In this document: positions 22,647-33,036 of the stretch, one piece after another
Layout: every line of letters starts with the position of its first letter
How positions within the stretch are numbered: the first letter of the stretch is position 1
Origin: Reclinomonas americana ATCC 50394
Lineage: Eukaryota > Jakobida > Jakobea > Jakobida
Reading direction: 5' to 3'
DNA length: 51,861 nucleotides
Assembly: GCA_048213135.1 (NCBI GenBank)
Contig: PS015130.1
Coordinates: 3,584 to 55,444 of the forward strand
Position numbers and translations under genes: made by a program
Notes under the pieces: model-generated
Database searches by the model: none
The model's input: only the letters and a program-made list of their open reading frames with translations
What the model was told of the DNA's origin: nothing

Positions 22647-23591
22647 ATGGGCTCGTATCAATCCGCTCCCGCCAAGCCCGCTGTGGCCGTGTACCCTGCG
22701 ACGTCGCAGTCGGGCTATGCCTTCCTGGAGGCCATGGTGCCACACGCGGACAAGTTCCAGATTGTGGCCATTGTGCGTTCAGAAGAGCGCGCAGCTGAGA
22801 TCCGCGCGCGCTTTTCGAACACTGACCCGCGCGCCATCGAGTGCCGCGTGTGCGACGACGCCGAGGACGAGGGCAAGATCGCACAGGCACTGGCGTGTGT
22901 GCAGGGCGCGTTCCTGGTGACCCCGCATCACCCCGACCGCGGTCGCATGACCGAGTGCATGATCCGTGCCGCGCGCGTGGCGAAGGTCATCGACATTGTG
23001 GTGGCGGGGTCGTGGACGGCCGCGCACCCGCACCCACGGTTCGACCTGGACTTTGGGTCGGTGGAACGCACGGCGGCGGAGGTGTTCCCGCACCACGCGG
23101 CGGTGTTGCGCTCCGGCTTTTTCATGTCGAACTTCCTCGCGGCCGCCAACAGCGTCAAGGCTCGCAGCACGATCTACACGCCCATGCGTGACAAGCGCAT
23201 GGCGGTGGTCGACCCCGACGATATTGGCCACACGGCGGCGGCGCTGTTGCGCAACCCGCCGCCGGTCAGCACCGGCTACGAGGACGAGCTGCACCTGGTG
23301 CATGTGTCGGGCCCCGAGAGCTTCTCGTACGCGGACTTTGGCGCGCTGCTGGCCGCGACCCTGGGCAAGCCGATCGAGGTGGTGCAGGTGCCGTTTGAGC
23401 AGGCGGCGCAGGGCATGAAGGGCGCGGGCGTGCCGGACTACGAAATCGAGTTTGTGGAGGCGCTGTTGCCGCACGTTCTCGACGGCACTGCGCGCATCGA
23501 GACGCCGTACCCCGATGTGGAGGCGCTCACCGGTCGCCGCTCGACGCTGCACAGTTGGCTGCAGCGCAACAAGACCGCGTTCATGGCGTAA
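22647..23591 (+). CDS. NmrA-like NAD(P)-binding Rossmann protein, intronless
   Basis: Uninterrupted 314-residue ORF. An N-terminal Rossmann beta-alpha-beta (VAVYPATSQSGYAFLEAMV; the usual GATG loop reads PATS) is followed by FQIVAIVRSEERAAEIRARF, a mid-domain ALACVQGAFLVTPHHPDR, and an NmrA-type C-terminal region (HVSGPESFSYADFGALLA; GKPIEVVQVPFEQA). Members are redox-sensing regulators or atypical SDR oxidoreductases such as quinone oxidoreductases; the substrate cannot be told. MGSYQS could be N-myristoylated. Codons are strikingly GC-ending, and it lacks introns, whereas nearly every neighbour has many. That suggests recent acquisition (bacterial or via retroposition). The altered dinucleotide loop leaves open a non-catalytic sensor. 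Confidence 0.82.
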   Translation: MGSYQSAPAKPAVAVYPATSQSGYAFLEAMVPHADKFQIVAIVRSEERAAEIRARFSNTDPRAIECRVCDDAEDEGKIAQALACVQGAFLVTPHHPDRGRMTECMIRAARVAKVIDIVVAGSWTAAHPHPRFDLDFGSVERTAAEVFPHHAAVLRSGFFMSNFLAAANSVKARSTIYTPMRDKRMAVVDPDDIGHTAAALLRNPPPVSTGYEDELHLVHVSGPESFSYADFGALLAATLGKPIEVVQVPFEQAAQGMKGAGVPDYEIEFVEALLPHVLDGTARIETPYPDVEALTGRRSTLHSWLQRNKTAFMA

Positions 23592-24356
23592 AGTGCGAAG
23601 GGGGGAGACGAGAGAGAGGGGACAGCAATCGCAATCGATGATTAATGAAGAAATCCAGATGATGAGCTGCAAGAAGGAGAAGGAAGTGATGTGAGCGTGC
23701 ACTGCAGAGAGCGGTGAAGTGCTCTGCTCCTGACCATGATATTGCGATACAGGTGCACGGCTGCGGGTTAAATTGGCGGCGCAGCACGAGGCGAGTGCAC
23801 AGAGCGATGAGTGTTGCCGTCACGTGCCTCAGCGCAGCAGTGGGCACACCTCGTGTCCGTGCATGATGACGCCGACAACCGACTGGAGACACAGCTGAAA
23901 ATGGAAGCGAGGCCCCGAATATCGACCACGGGAAGACTCAGTGTCTTCACCCCGTGCGTGTGGGTGACACGACGCCACGCGTACAGAGTTAGTGATGAGA
24001 AGGCGACAAGCAAGTGCCTTTTCACGCCTCGGGAAACTCTCACAAACGACGAACAAATCTTGCGACTGGTGCACTGGTCTTCCCCGCAGGAAAGAGACGG
24101 AGGAGAGGAGAGGTTATGGCAGAAGAGCGTGTACGTCCATATACATACGCAGTCGCCCTGCGCTGAGAGATCTGTACACATGTACAGCTGCAGTACAAGA
24201 GGAGATCTGTCACTGTGACTGGTGCAAGGTTTCCTTTGTTCTCCGAGCTGCTATACATTGCTCCAGCTCACGCCTACTACCTCCTCCACCTCCCTCTCCC
24301 TCTCCCCCTCCACTCCACCACTTCTCGCAACGAGGTGTCCGGATTCACGCCCTGAA
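23592..24356. other. Spacer between convergent genes
   Basis: Lies between the stop of the NmrA-like gene and that of the collagen-like gene. Mixed-composition sequence with CTCC-rich pyrimidine runs near 24270-24325. No exon, RNA gene or repeat family recognised. Confidence 0.55.
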
Positions 24357-24773
24357 TCACAGCGCATCACAAATGTCCTTGGTGGCCTGCACACCGGCAT
24401 TCAGCGTCTCCTCGTACACGTGCACACCAGTGTTGACCGCCTGCTGATCGTGAGAAGCAACGAAAGAAGAAAACGCGCACTCAGAAATAACACAAAAACG
24501 AAACAGCGACAGGCCCGAGAGGACCAAGCGGACCAAGCTCGCCTGCAAGCACACACACATTATAAGCAACAGCATATGCACACACGTACACTGACAGGCC
24601 GGGTGTCTCATACCAAGCGGTCCCAGTGGACCTTTTGCAAGCAAGTGAGACAAAAGGAAGAATGCAAAATGAAAAAGCAAGCTGCGATCTCCCTCACCAA
24701 GCGGGCCCAGCTGTCCCAGCGGACCGAGTGGACCCATAGGTCCATACGCAGCCGGATCGTTCATCTCCTCCAT
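24357..24773 (-). CDS. Small collagen-like Gly-X-Y protein with an 18-nt microexon
   Basis: Four exons in consistent phase: 24698-24773, 24614-24631, 24505-24542, 24357-24440 (216 nt, 71 residues). After MEEMNDPAAY come eleven uninterrupted Gly-X-Y triplets, mostly GPL (GPM, GPL, GPL, GQL, GPL, GPL, GPL, GEL, GPL, GPL, GPV). A conventional tail follows (AVNTGVHVYEETLNAGVQAT, then KDICDAL). Exon 2 is 18 nt and codes exactly two triplets with phase-1 borders, so its inclusion or skipping preserves the repeat. No signal peptide, so the product is probably cytosolic. The repeat continuing across three exons in phase is the main evidence that the gene is real. The exon 2 acceptor (GCAAAAG) is weak. 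Start codons of this gene and the FkbM gene are 64 bp apart. Confidence 0.6.
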   Translation of the reverse strand: MEEMNDPAAYGPMGPLGPLGQLGPLGEGDRSLLFHFAFFLLSHLLAKGPLGPLGMRHPACQCTCVHMLLLIMCVCLQASLVRLVLSGLSLFRFCVISECAFSSFVASHDQQAVNTGVHVYEETLNAGVQATKDICDAL

Positions 24774-24837
24774 TCTCCTCTCGCAACAACACACAAAAAG
24801 CAAGAGAGGACGACAACTTGTCCCACACAATACATTA
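24774..24837. promoter_or_regulatory. 64-bp divergent promoter region
   Basis: All sequence between the ATG of the collagen-like gene (-) and the ATG of the FkbM methyltransferase (+). It is A/C-rich with TACATTA just before the + start. Such spacing implies overlapping or shared core promoters and very short leaders. Confidence 0.45.
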
Positions 24838-26914
24838 ATGCGGCTTGTGACCGCCCTCCTCGTCGCCCTCGCCACGCTGCTGGTGGTGGTGGTGGTATGC
24901 GCCAACAGCCACGCCACCACGCGCTGGGTCGACAAAGACCGCGACGTCGAGGAAATGTGGAAGTCGCAGGCAGTGGCCGCCGACCTCGTCGATGCTGTGC
25001 ACATTCCGTTGCTCCGACTCGGCGATGACGGAGGAGCCACACTTCCTCTCATGGGCCGCAGTGCAACGGAAGCAGGTGCGCTTACACACACACACACAAA
25101 GAGAAAGAGGGAGCGCGCGACTCTCAAAACTTCGCGTTGCATGTATGCAGCGACGCACATGTGGAACGAGCACGCTGTGCTGCAGGAGCACTACACAGTG
25201 GACGAGGTCATTGACAAGACCGCACGCAGTGTAATGGAGAAAGCGCGCGAGGTGTGCATGCAGCGACTGCAAGTTCGTTTTTTCCTTCCTCACTCTTCGT
25301 CTCTCTGTGTGTGTGTGCTGCATTGCAGGCGAGTGAGAGCTGCCTGAGATCAGTGCCGAGGCCTGCACGCGTGCCACTTCCCGCGGGAATCGATGAGTGG
25401 ACACTGGCAGAGGTTCCGGAGAGTGTGGCGGGTGCGGTGCGGCAACAGCAGCGGGTGCTGCGGTGGAAGCACACGCTGAGCGATTGGTTCTACACCAACG
25501 CTGTGTCATGTTTGCGGTACAACTCGCCGACGAGTCCGTACGGACCGCCGTTGAAGACGCTGCATGCGAAGCTGGGTCGAGTGTGGCGGCGGTTGCGCGA
25601 GGATGCGTCGTTGGAGCTGTCGCAGGAGCAGCGTGAGCAGTTTACACCACCGATCATTGTCGACGTGGGTGCGTCTTCCACCACCACCACCACCACCCCC
25701 CTTCCGAATCCCCTGCGCTTCTTCTCATCTCACACAACACGCACGCGCAGGCGCCGGTGACTCGGCGGCCGGCATCAAGGCCAAGGAGACGGCGGCCGAT
25801 CGCTCCGATGCTGTGTTCTTTGCGCGTGCCTTTGGCAAACACGACGTGCGTGTGTTTGCGTTTGAGCCGTTTCAGCCGCAGTACGAGACGCTGGTTGCTG
25901 AGGCGGCCGAGTTGCCACCTGGGCGACTGACTCCGTTGCTGACCGCTCTTGGCGACAAGGAGAGCGATGCGCAGCCAATGTACAGCACAGTTGGCACGGT
26001 GCGTGGTCGTTGTTGGTTGTCGTTGCTGTCTCATCGATTTCTCACGTCTGTGCGCAGTACGGCAACGTGGACCCCAACAACCCCGGCATGCTCATGTGAG
26101 TTTCTCGGCAAGAGCCTCCGTTGGTGCCATGCTGACTCTATCCACCGGTGCAGGATGCGGCAGCCGACGCCACTCGACCAGTCGTTTGGTATTACCGACA
26201 GACCGACAATGTGGACTCCGGTGGTCTCGTTGGATCACTTTGCGGAGAGTGACGATCGCGCCGTGGCGTTGCTTGCCGGCGACACGAAGCTGTTCTACAT
26301 CAAGGTGAATCCAGCGCCGTCTCGGCCAGGCCACCCTGGCAGAACTCCTCACTCATTTTTTTTTTTTGCTGCGCAGATCGACGTGGAAGGATGGGATTCG
26401 TATGTGATCAAGGGCATGGAGCGACTGATCCGTCGCAACAAGGTCGACATGTTCTCCTTCGAGTATGGCATCTACTGGAACGACGAATTCACAGGAATCG
26501 CGTACACCGAGGGCCGATCGTGGGCATCCGATCCGGCGCACTCACGCTCAGTGGGCGCGCTGCGGACGCCGAAGCTGCGAGATCTCGTCGACTGGCTCCA
26601 CGAACGCGACTTTGACGTGTTTATAATCGGTGCCGGTGTGTGCATGCCCATTGGTGGTCTCTGGTGGCAGGTGTGTCGACTCTGTTTGCTTCTTGCCTTT
26701 TTTCCATCCCCCGTGTCTCACTCGTGTGTCCACGCAGGACGTCTTCGAGGCCTGTGCAATGCACAATCGGCCGCTCGACATGGGAGACGACTTTAAGAAA
26801 TTCTGCACGCAAGACTTGCTGGCGATCCGCCGCGGCAGCCCGCTCTGGCGACCGGTGCTGGACGAGTGCAATTTTGGTCCACTCAAGTGGCATGCCGACG
26901 ACGACGACGAATAG
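24838..26914 (+). CDS. Signal-anchored FkbM-type methyltransferase
   Basis: SAM-dependent methyltransferase of the FkbM family (O-methylation, often of sugars). Eight exons join in phase: 24838-25075, 25151-25272, 25329-25668, 25751-25998, 26058-26095, 26154-26304, 26377-26670, 26738-26914 (535 residues). The N-terminus is a signal peptide or membrane anchor (LVTALLVALATLLVVVVVCA), so it works in the secretory pathway or at the surface. The SAM-binding motif I is split by an intron (IIVDVG / AGDSAAG); an acidic strand end follows (VFAFEPFQPQYETL). The FkbM signature IDVEGWDSYVIKGMERLI and VDMFSFEYG come near the end. Residues 30-210 are a helical N-terminal region I do not recognise. Stop is 34 bp from the convergent glycosyltransferase stop. 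Confidence 0.88.
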
Positions 26915-26948
26915 ATAATCGCAATAGTAGATCTTCTAGTCTTTTTAT

Positions 26949-28800
26949 TTACAGCACCTCCTGCAACCACGTTCGCTCCTCCAGGTGGCGGCCAAACATA
27001 CCGATGCGGCACGGCACGACACCACGCACCACCTCGTGCTGGCAGTGCGCCTCCACGCCGAGGTCAGGCACCAGGACGGTGACAAACTCGAGGTCGAGTG
27101 CCGGTTGATCGAGCCACGCCACCATGTACTCTCGATACACGTCCGTCAGGAGGCCGGATCCAGTGCTGTTCAGCACACAGCTCTCGAACTCGATCTCCGC
27201 CGCCACCTCCACCTCGGTCTTCATTCGCTCCATCATGCGGCGCAACGCATAAAAGGGGAATCGGTGGCCGGCGGTGGCGCCAAACGCGTAGTTGCCGATT
27301 CGCGTGTCGTCACGTGCCTCAACACCTTGCTGCAGCAACTCGGTGTCGCTCAGCACACGTTCGCACGGGAAAAACGCCGTCACGTACGACGGCAGCTCGT
27401 TGAATGAGCGCTCCAGCTCCACATCCACGTCCAGGTACACACCGCCGTAGAGCCCCACAATCGCCAACCGGAACATGTCGTACCGCTGAATGGAGTAGCG
27501 GAGGCTGCGGAACAGCGTCAACCACTCAGGCGGCGCGTGCGCCTCCATCACCGACAGCATGAGTTCGTCGGTCCACACCAGAATCTCCCAGTCGGCGCCA
27601 TGCAGATCACGGAACCGCTGCAGGAAGTTGACCAGACGCGTCGACTCGGGCGATTCGTTCCAGATGACGTGCAGACGGCGAGGAATGGGCGATGGCTCCC
27701 TCGTCGTGTCGTTGACCGGCGCCACCGGCCACGGAGGCGGCGGCAGTGAGTGCACAAGGCCCGGGCAAGTAAACTGCGGTTGAATTGCATCACGCCACCA
27801 GCTGCCTTCGAACAGGTGCACGGCGTAGGCGCCGTAGGTGATGGCGGCGAAGCGCGCAAGATCGTTTGTCGCACACAGTCGGTCAATGTGTTCGTAGTAC
27901 ATCGGCATCATGTACGCCGCATGCAGCAGCTGGACACCACTGTCGTCCTCCTCAATAACACTGCCGAGGAGGAAGGGACCAGTGGTCTCCAAGATGAATG
28001 TCCAGCTGGCAAACTGTACCGGCAACCCTTTTTGCAGCTTCGCAATGGCACCGTGGATCAGACGCTCCAGCAGCGGATGGCCGGGCGGCGACGCCATCAG
28101 TGCATTCGACACAATCACCCCGCGCGTGTGCTTCTCAGCAGAGCGTCCCGGCTCCGTTGGCAGGTACACCTTGGTGGAGCCAACTAGGAACTCCAGTGAT
28201 CGGTACGGCAGCATATCCATGTCCACGTACACCCCACCAAGCGTATGCAGCACGTGCAAGCGACAAATGTCGACCAGCTGAATGGGATACGCCGATAGCT
28301 GCATGTACACGGACACCAGCGCAGGGTAGTGCTCTGCCAAGAGTTGCGCACACTCCTGCACGCCCCACAGCGTGTATGACCACCCCGGATGCAGTTGCTT
28401 CCAGCGCGCAGTCAGCTCGACCGCGTGCGCGGGCATCTCCCCGGTCTCTGTCTGCAGTGCACTGGCGTGCGGCCGCCAGATTTGGTGCAGGTGGCGGGGA
28501 ATGCCTTGCATGAGAGGTGGTGCATCGGCATCAATGAGCTGAGTGGTGGAGGCCTGTGAGAGAGAGTGTGTGTGAGTGAGAGAGAGAGAGGAGGGAGGGA
28601 GGAGAATGCGCGCGTGTGTGCTCTCCTCACCGAGCTGAGCAGCACACTGTCGGAGGCGCCAATGGCGTTTTCCGCTGCGTAAGCTTTTGTGTGAGTGTGT
28701 GTGAGTGTTCAAAGGACAAGCGTCCACGCAGTTGCTCACCAAGAGCGCACGTGGAGAGCACCAGGAACACCAACACGAGCACACTGCATACTCGCGACAT
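26949..28800 (-). CDS. Tandem two-domain glycosyltransferase (GT32-like, DXD)
   Basis: Exons 28740-28800, 28631-28674 and 26949-28553 join in phase (569 residues). An N-terminal signal anchor (CSVLVLVFLVLSTCALA) points to the Golgi or secretory lumen. Two copies of a Gly_transf_sug-like domain follow. The first has IPRHLHQIWRPHA, WSYTLWGVQECAQLL, VDICRLHVLHTLGGVYVDMD (DXD). The second has IPRRLHVIWNESPES, WEILVWTDELMLSV, YDMFRLAIVGLYGGVYLDVD (DXD). Both DXD motifs are intact, so both could bind a nucleotide sugar. The family transfers hexoses such as mannose onto glycans or lipids; acceptor unknown. Nearly all is in one 1.6-kb exon, unlike its intron-rich neighbours. Confidence 0.88.
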
Positions 28801-28961
28801 GCGCGAAATCGGAAAGGGTGAGGCGCAGGACAAGCGACTCTGCCGCCGCACAACAAACAAACAAACGACTTCATTCCCCTTCATCAAGCATCATCACTCA
28901 CAGCAACGATCAGGAGTTGCTAGTGTGGCTTTCTGGTTTTTTCCTCTCTCGAAGTTATGAA

Positions 28962-31610
28962 TTACAGCGGGTCGGCAAAGATGAGCGTGCGGCCAGTGTA
29001 GCGCGCGTGCGGCTTGTCGACCAGGTCGGGATCGAAGGCGTAGGGGGCGCAGACCACCAGGTCGGCGCGACCCGAGCCGTCCACGTCGGCCACGGTGGCG
29101 AACTTGCCAAAGCGTCCGCCCTACAGACAGCCAGCAAGTGTCAACACAGCAGTGCAATATAAGGCATGAACAATCATGCGCCAACACGCAACTCGCACGT
29201 CGTCCTCCACTCGCAAGTCGGCCGTAAGCGACAGCGCGCCATTGGTGCCGGAGCTCAGCGCCAAGTTCGTTGAGCGCCACACGTAAATGGCACCCTCGTC
29301 GGCACCCTCTGGGCTCGACAGACGCAAGGGTGCGCTGACGGCCAGATCCGAGTTGCCAGTGCCCTCAAAATCGGCAAACTGCAGCTGCCAGCCGAAGCGC
29401 GCAAACGGCTGCAAGCCGAACAGTGTCGCGCGCACGCCCGAGAAAACGCGACCGCCCGCAATCAGAATCTGCGGCGACACGGAGGATGAGTCACACAGCA
29501 TGCAGTGCTCTTCCCAAACGGTGGCGCACACCTGATCTCCTCGCAGACCGTTCAGGCGGACGACAAAGGCCGCACCCGACTGGATCACATTGGCGCGTGT
29601 GTACGACGGCGCGCCGACGGCCAGCACCGGCTCCTTGTTGCTGCCGAGACGGCCAAAGGACACCGACTGGCCGACCATGATTTGCGGATCACCACCCGAG
29701 AGAGTGAACGCTGTGCAGAGAGTGGAAGCGTGAGGCTCACTCGTTGGTGTGCGCGCAAGTGTTGATGCATTCTCACGTACCGGCAGTTGTCGAGCTGCCG
29801 TATGCAAAGCCGTACACGCGACCGGCGGCTTGCATGTGCGTGTCATTGGCCGGTCGGGCGCCAGGAGCGCCAATAATGACGTAGCTGACGTCAAAAGCAA
29901 GTCAGCCATGGAGAGAGAGGAGACACACACACACGCGCGCGCGTGCTGGAGACATCCTCCTCACCGAGTACCGCTGTCATCCTCGGCCACAGTCATGTCG
30001 TTGCCGAACCACTCGTGATCGACGCTGCCGGTGGCAGACCAGTCGCTCTGTGTAGCCAGAGTGATGGTGCCGGCGGTGCGCTTTGCCGACGACAGCAAAA
30101 TCTGACAGGTGACAGTGCACGAAGTACGGTGAGAGCGCTTCTTAGTTTGCGGTTGCGTGCACATCACGCAACATTAACGCGACCACGGCGATCGCCGCCG
30201 ACTTGAGAGTAGGGCGAACCAATCAGCAGGTCGTCATGCTTGTCGCCGTCAACGTCGCCGGCCACCAGCCGGATGCCGAGGTTGGTGGCAGTCTCCGTCG
30301 AGAAGCCGCCGTCAATCACAATGTCAGGCTGATCAACGAGACCCTTGCCACGTCGTCCGAGGTACACAAACACGCGACCTGGTGGGTGGGCGGTGAGCGT
30401 CAGCTGCGGGAAAGTGAAGGAGAGAGAGAAAGACACACACACACCAATGTACTGCTTCGGGTACTGGTCGTCGAGATTGGTGGGGCCACCGGGGCCCGTG
30501 GACGGCGCAGACACCACCAAATCGGTGATGCCGTCGAGGTTGAAGTCGAGAGCGGCCATGGAGGCGCCGAAGCGAGCCGATGTCACATTGCCACCGGTGA
30601 GAGTGGGGGTGGCGAGGTCGATCGCCTGACGGCCCTGGATCTTGCCAGTGGACATGATGAACACGCCGCCGACATTCGGTTGGTCGCGTCCGCTGATGCC
30701 CGGGGCGCCGATAGCCATTTCCAGCTGTGAAGAGCAGAGGTGTGACGACAACAAAGGGGGTAAAAAAAGGGAGGAACTGTGTCGTCTCAGACTCACCACT
30801 CCATCGCCGTTGAAGTCACCCGTCACAACCGACGTGCCCACGTAGGCGTACGGCAAATCGGTTGTCAGTGTGAGCACATCGGGGTAGTCCTTGGCGCGCT
30901 GATTGTTCTCCTCCAGCAGCGAATCCACAACCATTTTCTAGCGAGTGCGAGAGTGCGCGCGTGAGTGTGTGTGTGTGTGTGTTAGAGGCAGCGCACAGGT
31001 CGACAGGAAGAGAAGAGCGTACGAAACAGCCCACTCCTTGATCATCTCTTCCACATCGGGCGGAGTAAACTTGCCGACAGAGTGGCCGGGCGTGGACACA
31101 CGGGTGCCAGCGGCGGCACGCAGCGCCGCCTGCCTGGCAATCTGCTGCGCCTTCAGCAGCGCCTCGCCCTCCGGCATGGCCGACGAGAGGTGCACACCGC
31201 GCTCCGTGTGCGTCACCTCCACCTTCATGTGCTTCGCCAGCTCGTCGTACTCGTCGTCGGTGAGCTCCAGCGCCTTGCGCACGTGGTGCGCACCGTACTG
31301 GCGCTCCTTGCGCTCTTGCATCAGCGCACCGGCCAAACTATTCTCGTTGTTGGCAAGCAGTGAANNNNNNNNNNNNNNNNNNNNNNNNNNNNNNNNNNNN
31401 NNNNNNNNNNNNNNNNNNNNNNNNNNNNNNNNNNNNNNNNNNNNNNNNNNNNNNNNNNNNNNNNNNNNNNNNNNNNNNNNNNNNNNNNNNNNNNNNNNNN
31501 NNNNNNNNNNNNNNNNNNNNNNNNNNNNNNNNNNNNNNNNNNNNNNNNNNNNNNNNNNNNNNNNNNNNNNNNNNNNNNNNNNNNNNNNNNNNNNNNNNNN
31601 NNNNNNNNNC

Positions 31611-31684
<74 letters not shown>

Positions 31685-32554
31685 AGTCATTCAGCTGCTC
31701 GGTGAGGAAAGCCGCGTGCCACGAGTAGTAGCTGCGATACGGACGAGTGAGACAACAAATGGAGCGCGGAGTGGCGAGAGGTCGACAACGCAACGGGAAC
31801 ACGTAGCCAGCGGCCAGGCGCTCCGCACGCTCGCCGATAAACATAATGGCAGTGCAGGCCTCGATTTCGGCCGCCGGCACCGACATGTTCATGCGCGTGT
31901 AGATTTGCGAGAGGTCATGAGTGGGAATGTACCTGGCGAGTGGCATAGTTGAGCACAGAGGAGGGAGAGAGAGAAAAAGAGATGGGAAACTCGGCTCACC
32001 ACTTGTTGTTGGCCCAGTCGAGCCAGTTGAGCTGACCGCGGAACGAGAAGAAAATGTCGCCGCCAGTGTCGCCAAGAGTGTGGCAAATGGGCTCATTGCC
32101 CGAGTCCCACGTGTCGTTGCACCACGACGCAGCGTGCGACATGGCGTGCAGGTAGCCCTGNNNNNNNNNNNNNNNNNNNNNNNNNNNNNNNNNNNNNNNN
32201 NNNNNNNNNNNNNNNCGGAGAAAGAGAGCGAGAGCGAGAGTGCGTGTGATTGTTAGACGACAATCAATAATCAATGCACACACACAAACACACACACAAC
32301 ATTGTATGCGGGATACTCGGAGAAGAACGCCGACTGCTGCGCGCGCACTGTGATTTCCTGAGAGAGAGAGAGAGTGAGTGACAGAGAGTGAGTGAAAGAG
32401 AGAGACTGGCTGACGGAGACACAACAGTGTGCGTGAGCATTCCACATGCATCGACCAGCGAGGCCACTGCCAGTGCACAGACGAGCAAGGCCACAAGAAG
32501 CACAGTCAGACGACCCCGAGGAGGGGTCGCTGATGCAGCAACGTGAGTGCGCAT
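28962..32554 (-). CDS. GPI-specific phospholipase D-like protein (zinc hydrolase + FG-GAP propeller), interrupted by gaps
   Basis: Secreted enzyme predicted to cleave GPI anchors. The first exon codes a signal peptide and the family's mature start DACGMLTHT (32426-32554; an ATG at 32608 is an alternative), followed by 32301-32357. After a gap (32161-32215) come SHAASWCNDTWD, GDTGGDIFFSF and LNWLDWANNKW|YIPTHDLSQIY, matching GPLD1 order. More exons: 31801-31932, 31684-31731, 31028-31364 (into a 245-N gap), 30797-30937, 30445-30724, 30173-30378, 29965-30101, 29781-29884, 29532-29710, 29199-29468, 28962-29120. From 30.9 kb leftward they code FG-GAP repeats (VVTGDFNGDGVLEMAIGAPG; AALDFNLDGITDLVVSAP; VAGDVDGDKHDDLLIGSP; FADFEGTGNSDLAVSAP; TVADVDGSGRADLVVCAP). 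Several zinc ligands are expected inside the first gap. Confidence 0.86.
31365..31683. repeat. 245-N gap and (AC)n microsatellite in a GPLD-like gene intron
   Basis: Ns at 31365-31609 are followed by a CA run to about 31682. The donor of the upstream exon merges into the repeat (GTGTGTGT on the coding strand). Confidence 0.95.
32161..32215. other. 55-N gap in the GPLD-like gene
   Basis: Removes the coding part between the exon ending FFSEYPAYN and the exon beginning GYLHAMSHAAS, where family members carry several metal ligands. Confidence 0.97.
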
Positions 32555-32897
32555 TCCCGAGAGATAAGAAGAGGGAAGTGCGGGACGAGAGAATCGCGTG
32601 CCGGTCATGATGAGGGAGAACGAAGGCTGGCATGGTGGTGCGGATCCGAGTAAGGTCTGCCTGGTAGTCGGGGTGTGAACTACGTAACGGTGCAAGTGGT
32701 GAGCGACGTCGTGCATGTGCAGCTGTGATATCATGAAGTCGAAGTCTCGCTGCGATCGACGTCGTTGCTTGTTGTGTGGTGCGCGAGTCTCGTATACCGG
32801 CACTGGCTGGACATGGACCTGTGCGCGTACATAGTGTACGATCCCACGCGATCGCACTGCATGCATGCGCACGTGCGTTCTCGCGCGCGCGCGCGCT
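32555..32897. other. Upstream region of the GPLD-like gene
   Basis: Mixed sequence with a (CG)n-like run CGCGCGCGCGCG near 32880-32896. No exon with a recognisable product. The TACGTA and CATGCATGC palindromes near 32680 and 32860 may be regulatory but are unproven. Confidence 0.35.
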
Positions 32898-32935
32898 AGC
32901 GCTGCGGTCGAGCCGCAGCCATCGGCTGCAGCGCT
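32898..32935 (+). ncRNA. Perfect 38-nt three-way-junction fold
   Basis: AGCGCTG (32898-32904) pairs with CAGCGCT (32929-32935). Between them sit two abutting hairpins: CGG-TCGAG-CCG (32905-32915) and CAGCC-ATC-GGCTG (32916-32928). No base is left unpaired at the junction. It lies about 50 nt before the permuted tRNA candidate. It could be part of that transcript, a separate structured RNA, or a protein-binding cruciform. Structure is seen in the sequence; function is unknown. Confidence 0.35.
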
Positions 32936-33036
32936 GTGCTTGCGTGCGTCCTGCAACCATGGCCTTCAGATGTGCACTCTTGAGTATCGAGCACCGTGCG
33001 CTAGACCAAGGCATGTCGGTTCTTAGCTTTGGGTGC

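Noticed and set aside
31321-31728. ORFs containing His-Thr or Cys-Val repeats
   Set aside because: Translations of the (CA)n microsatellite and of Ns.
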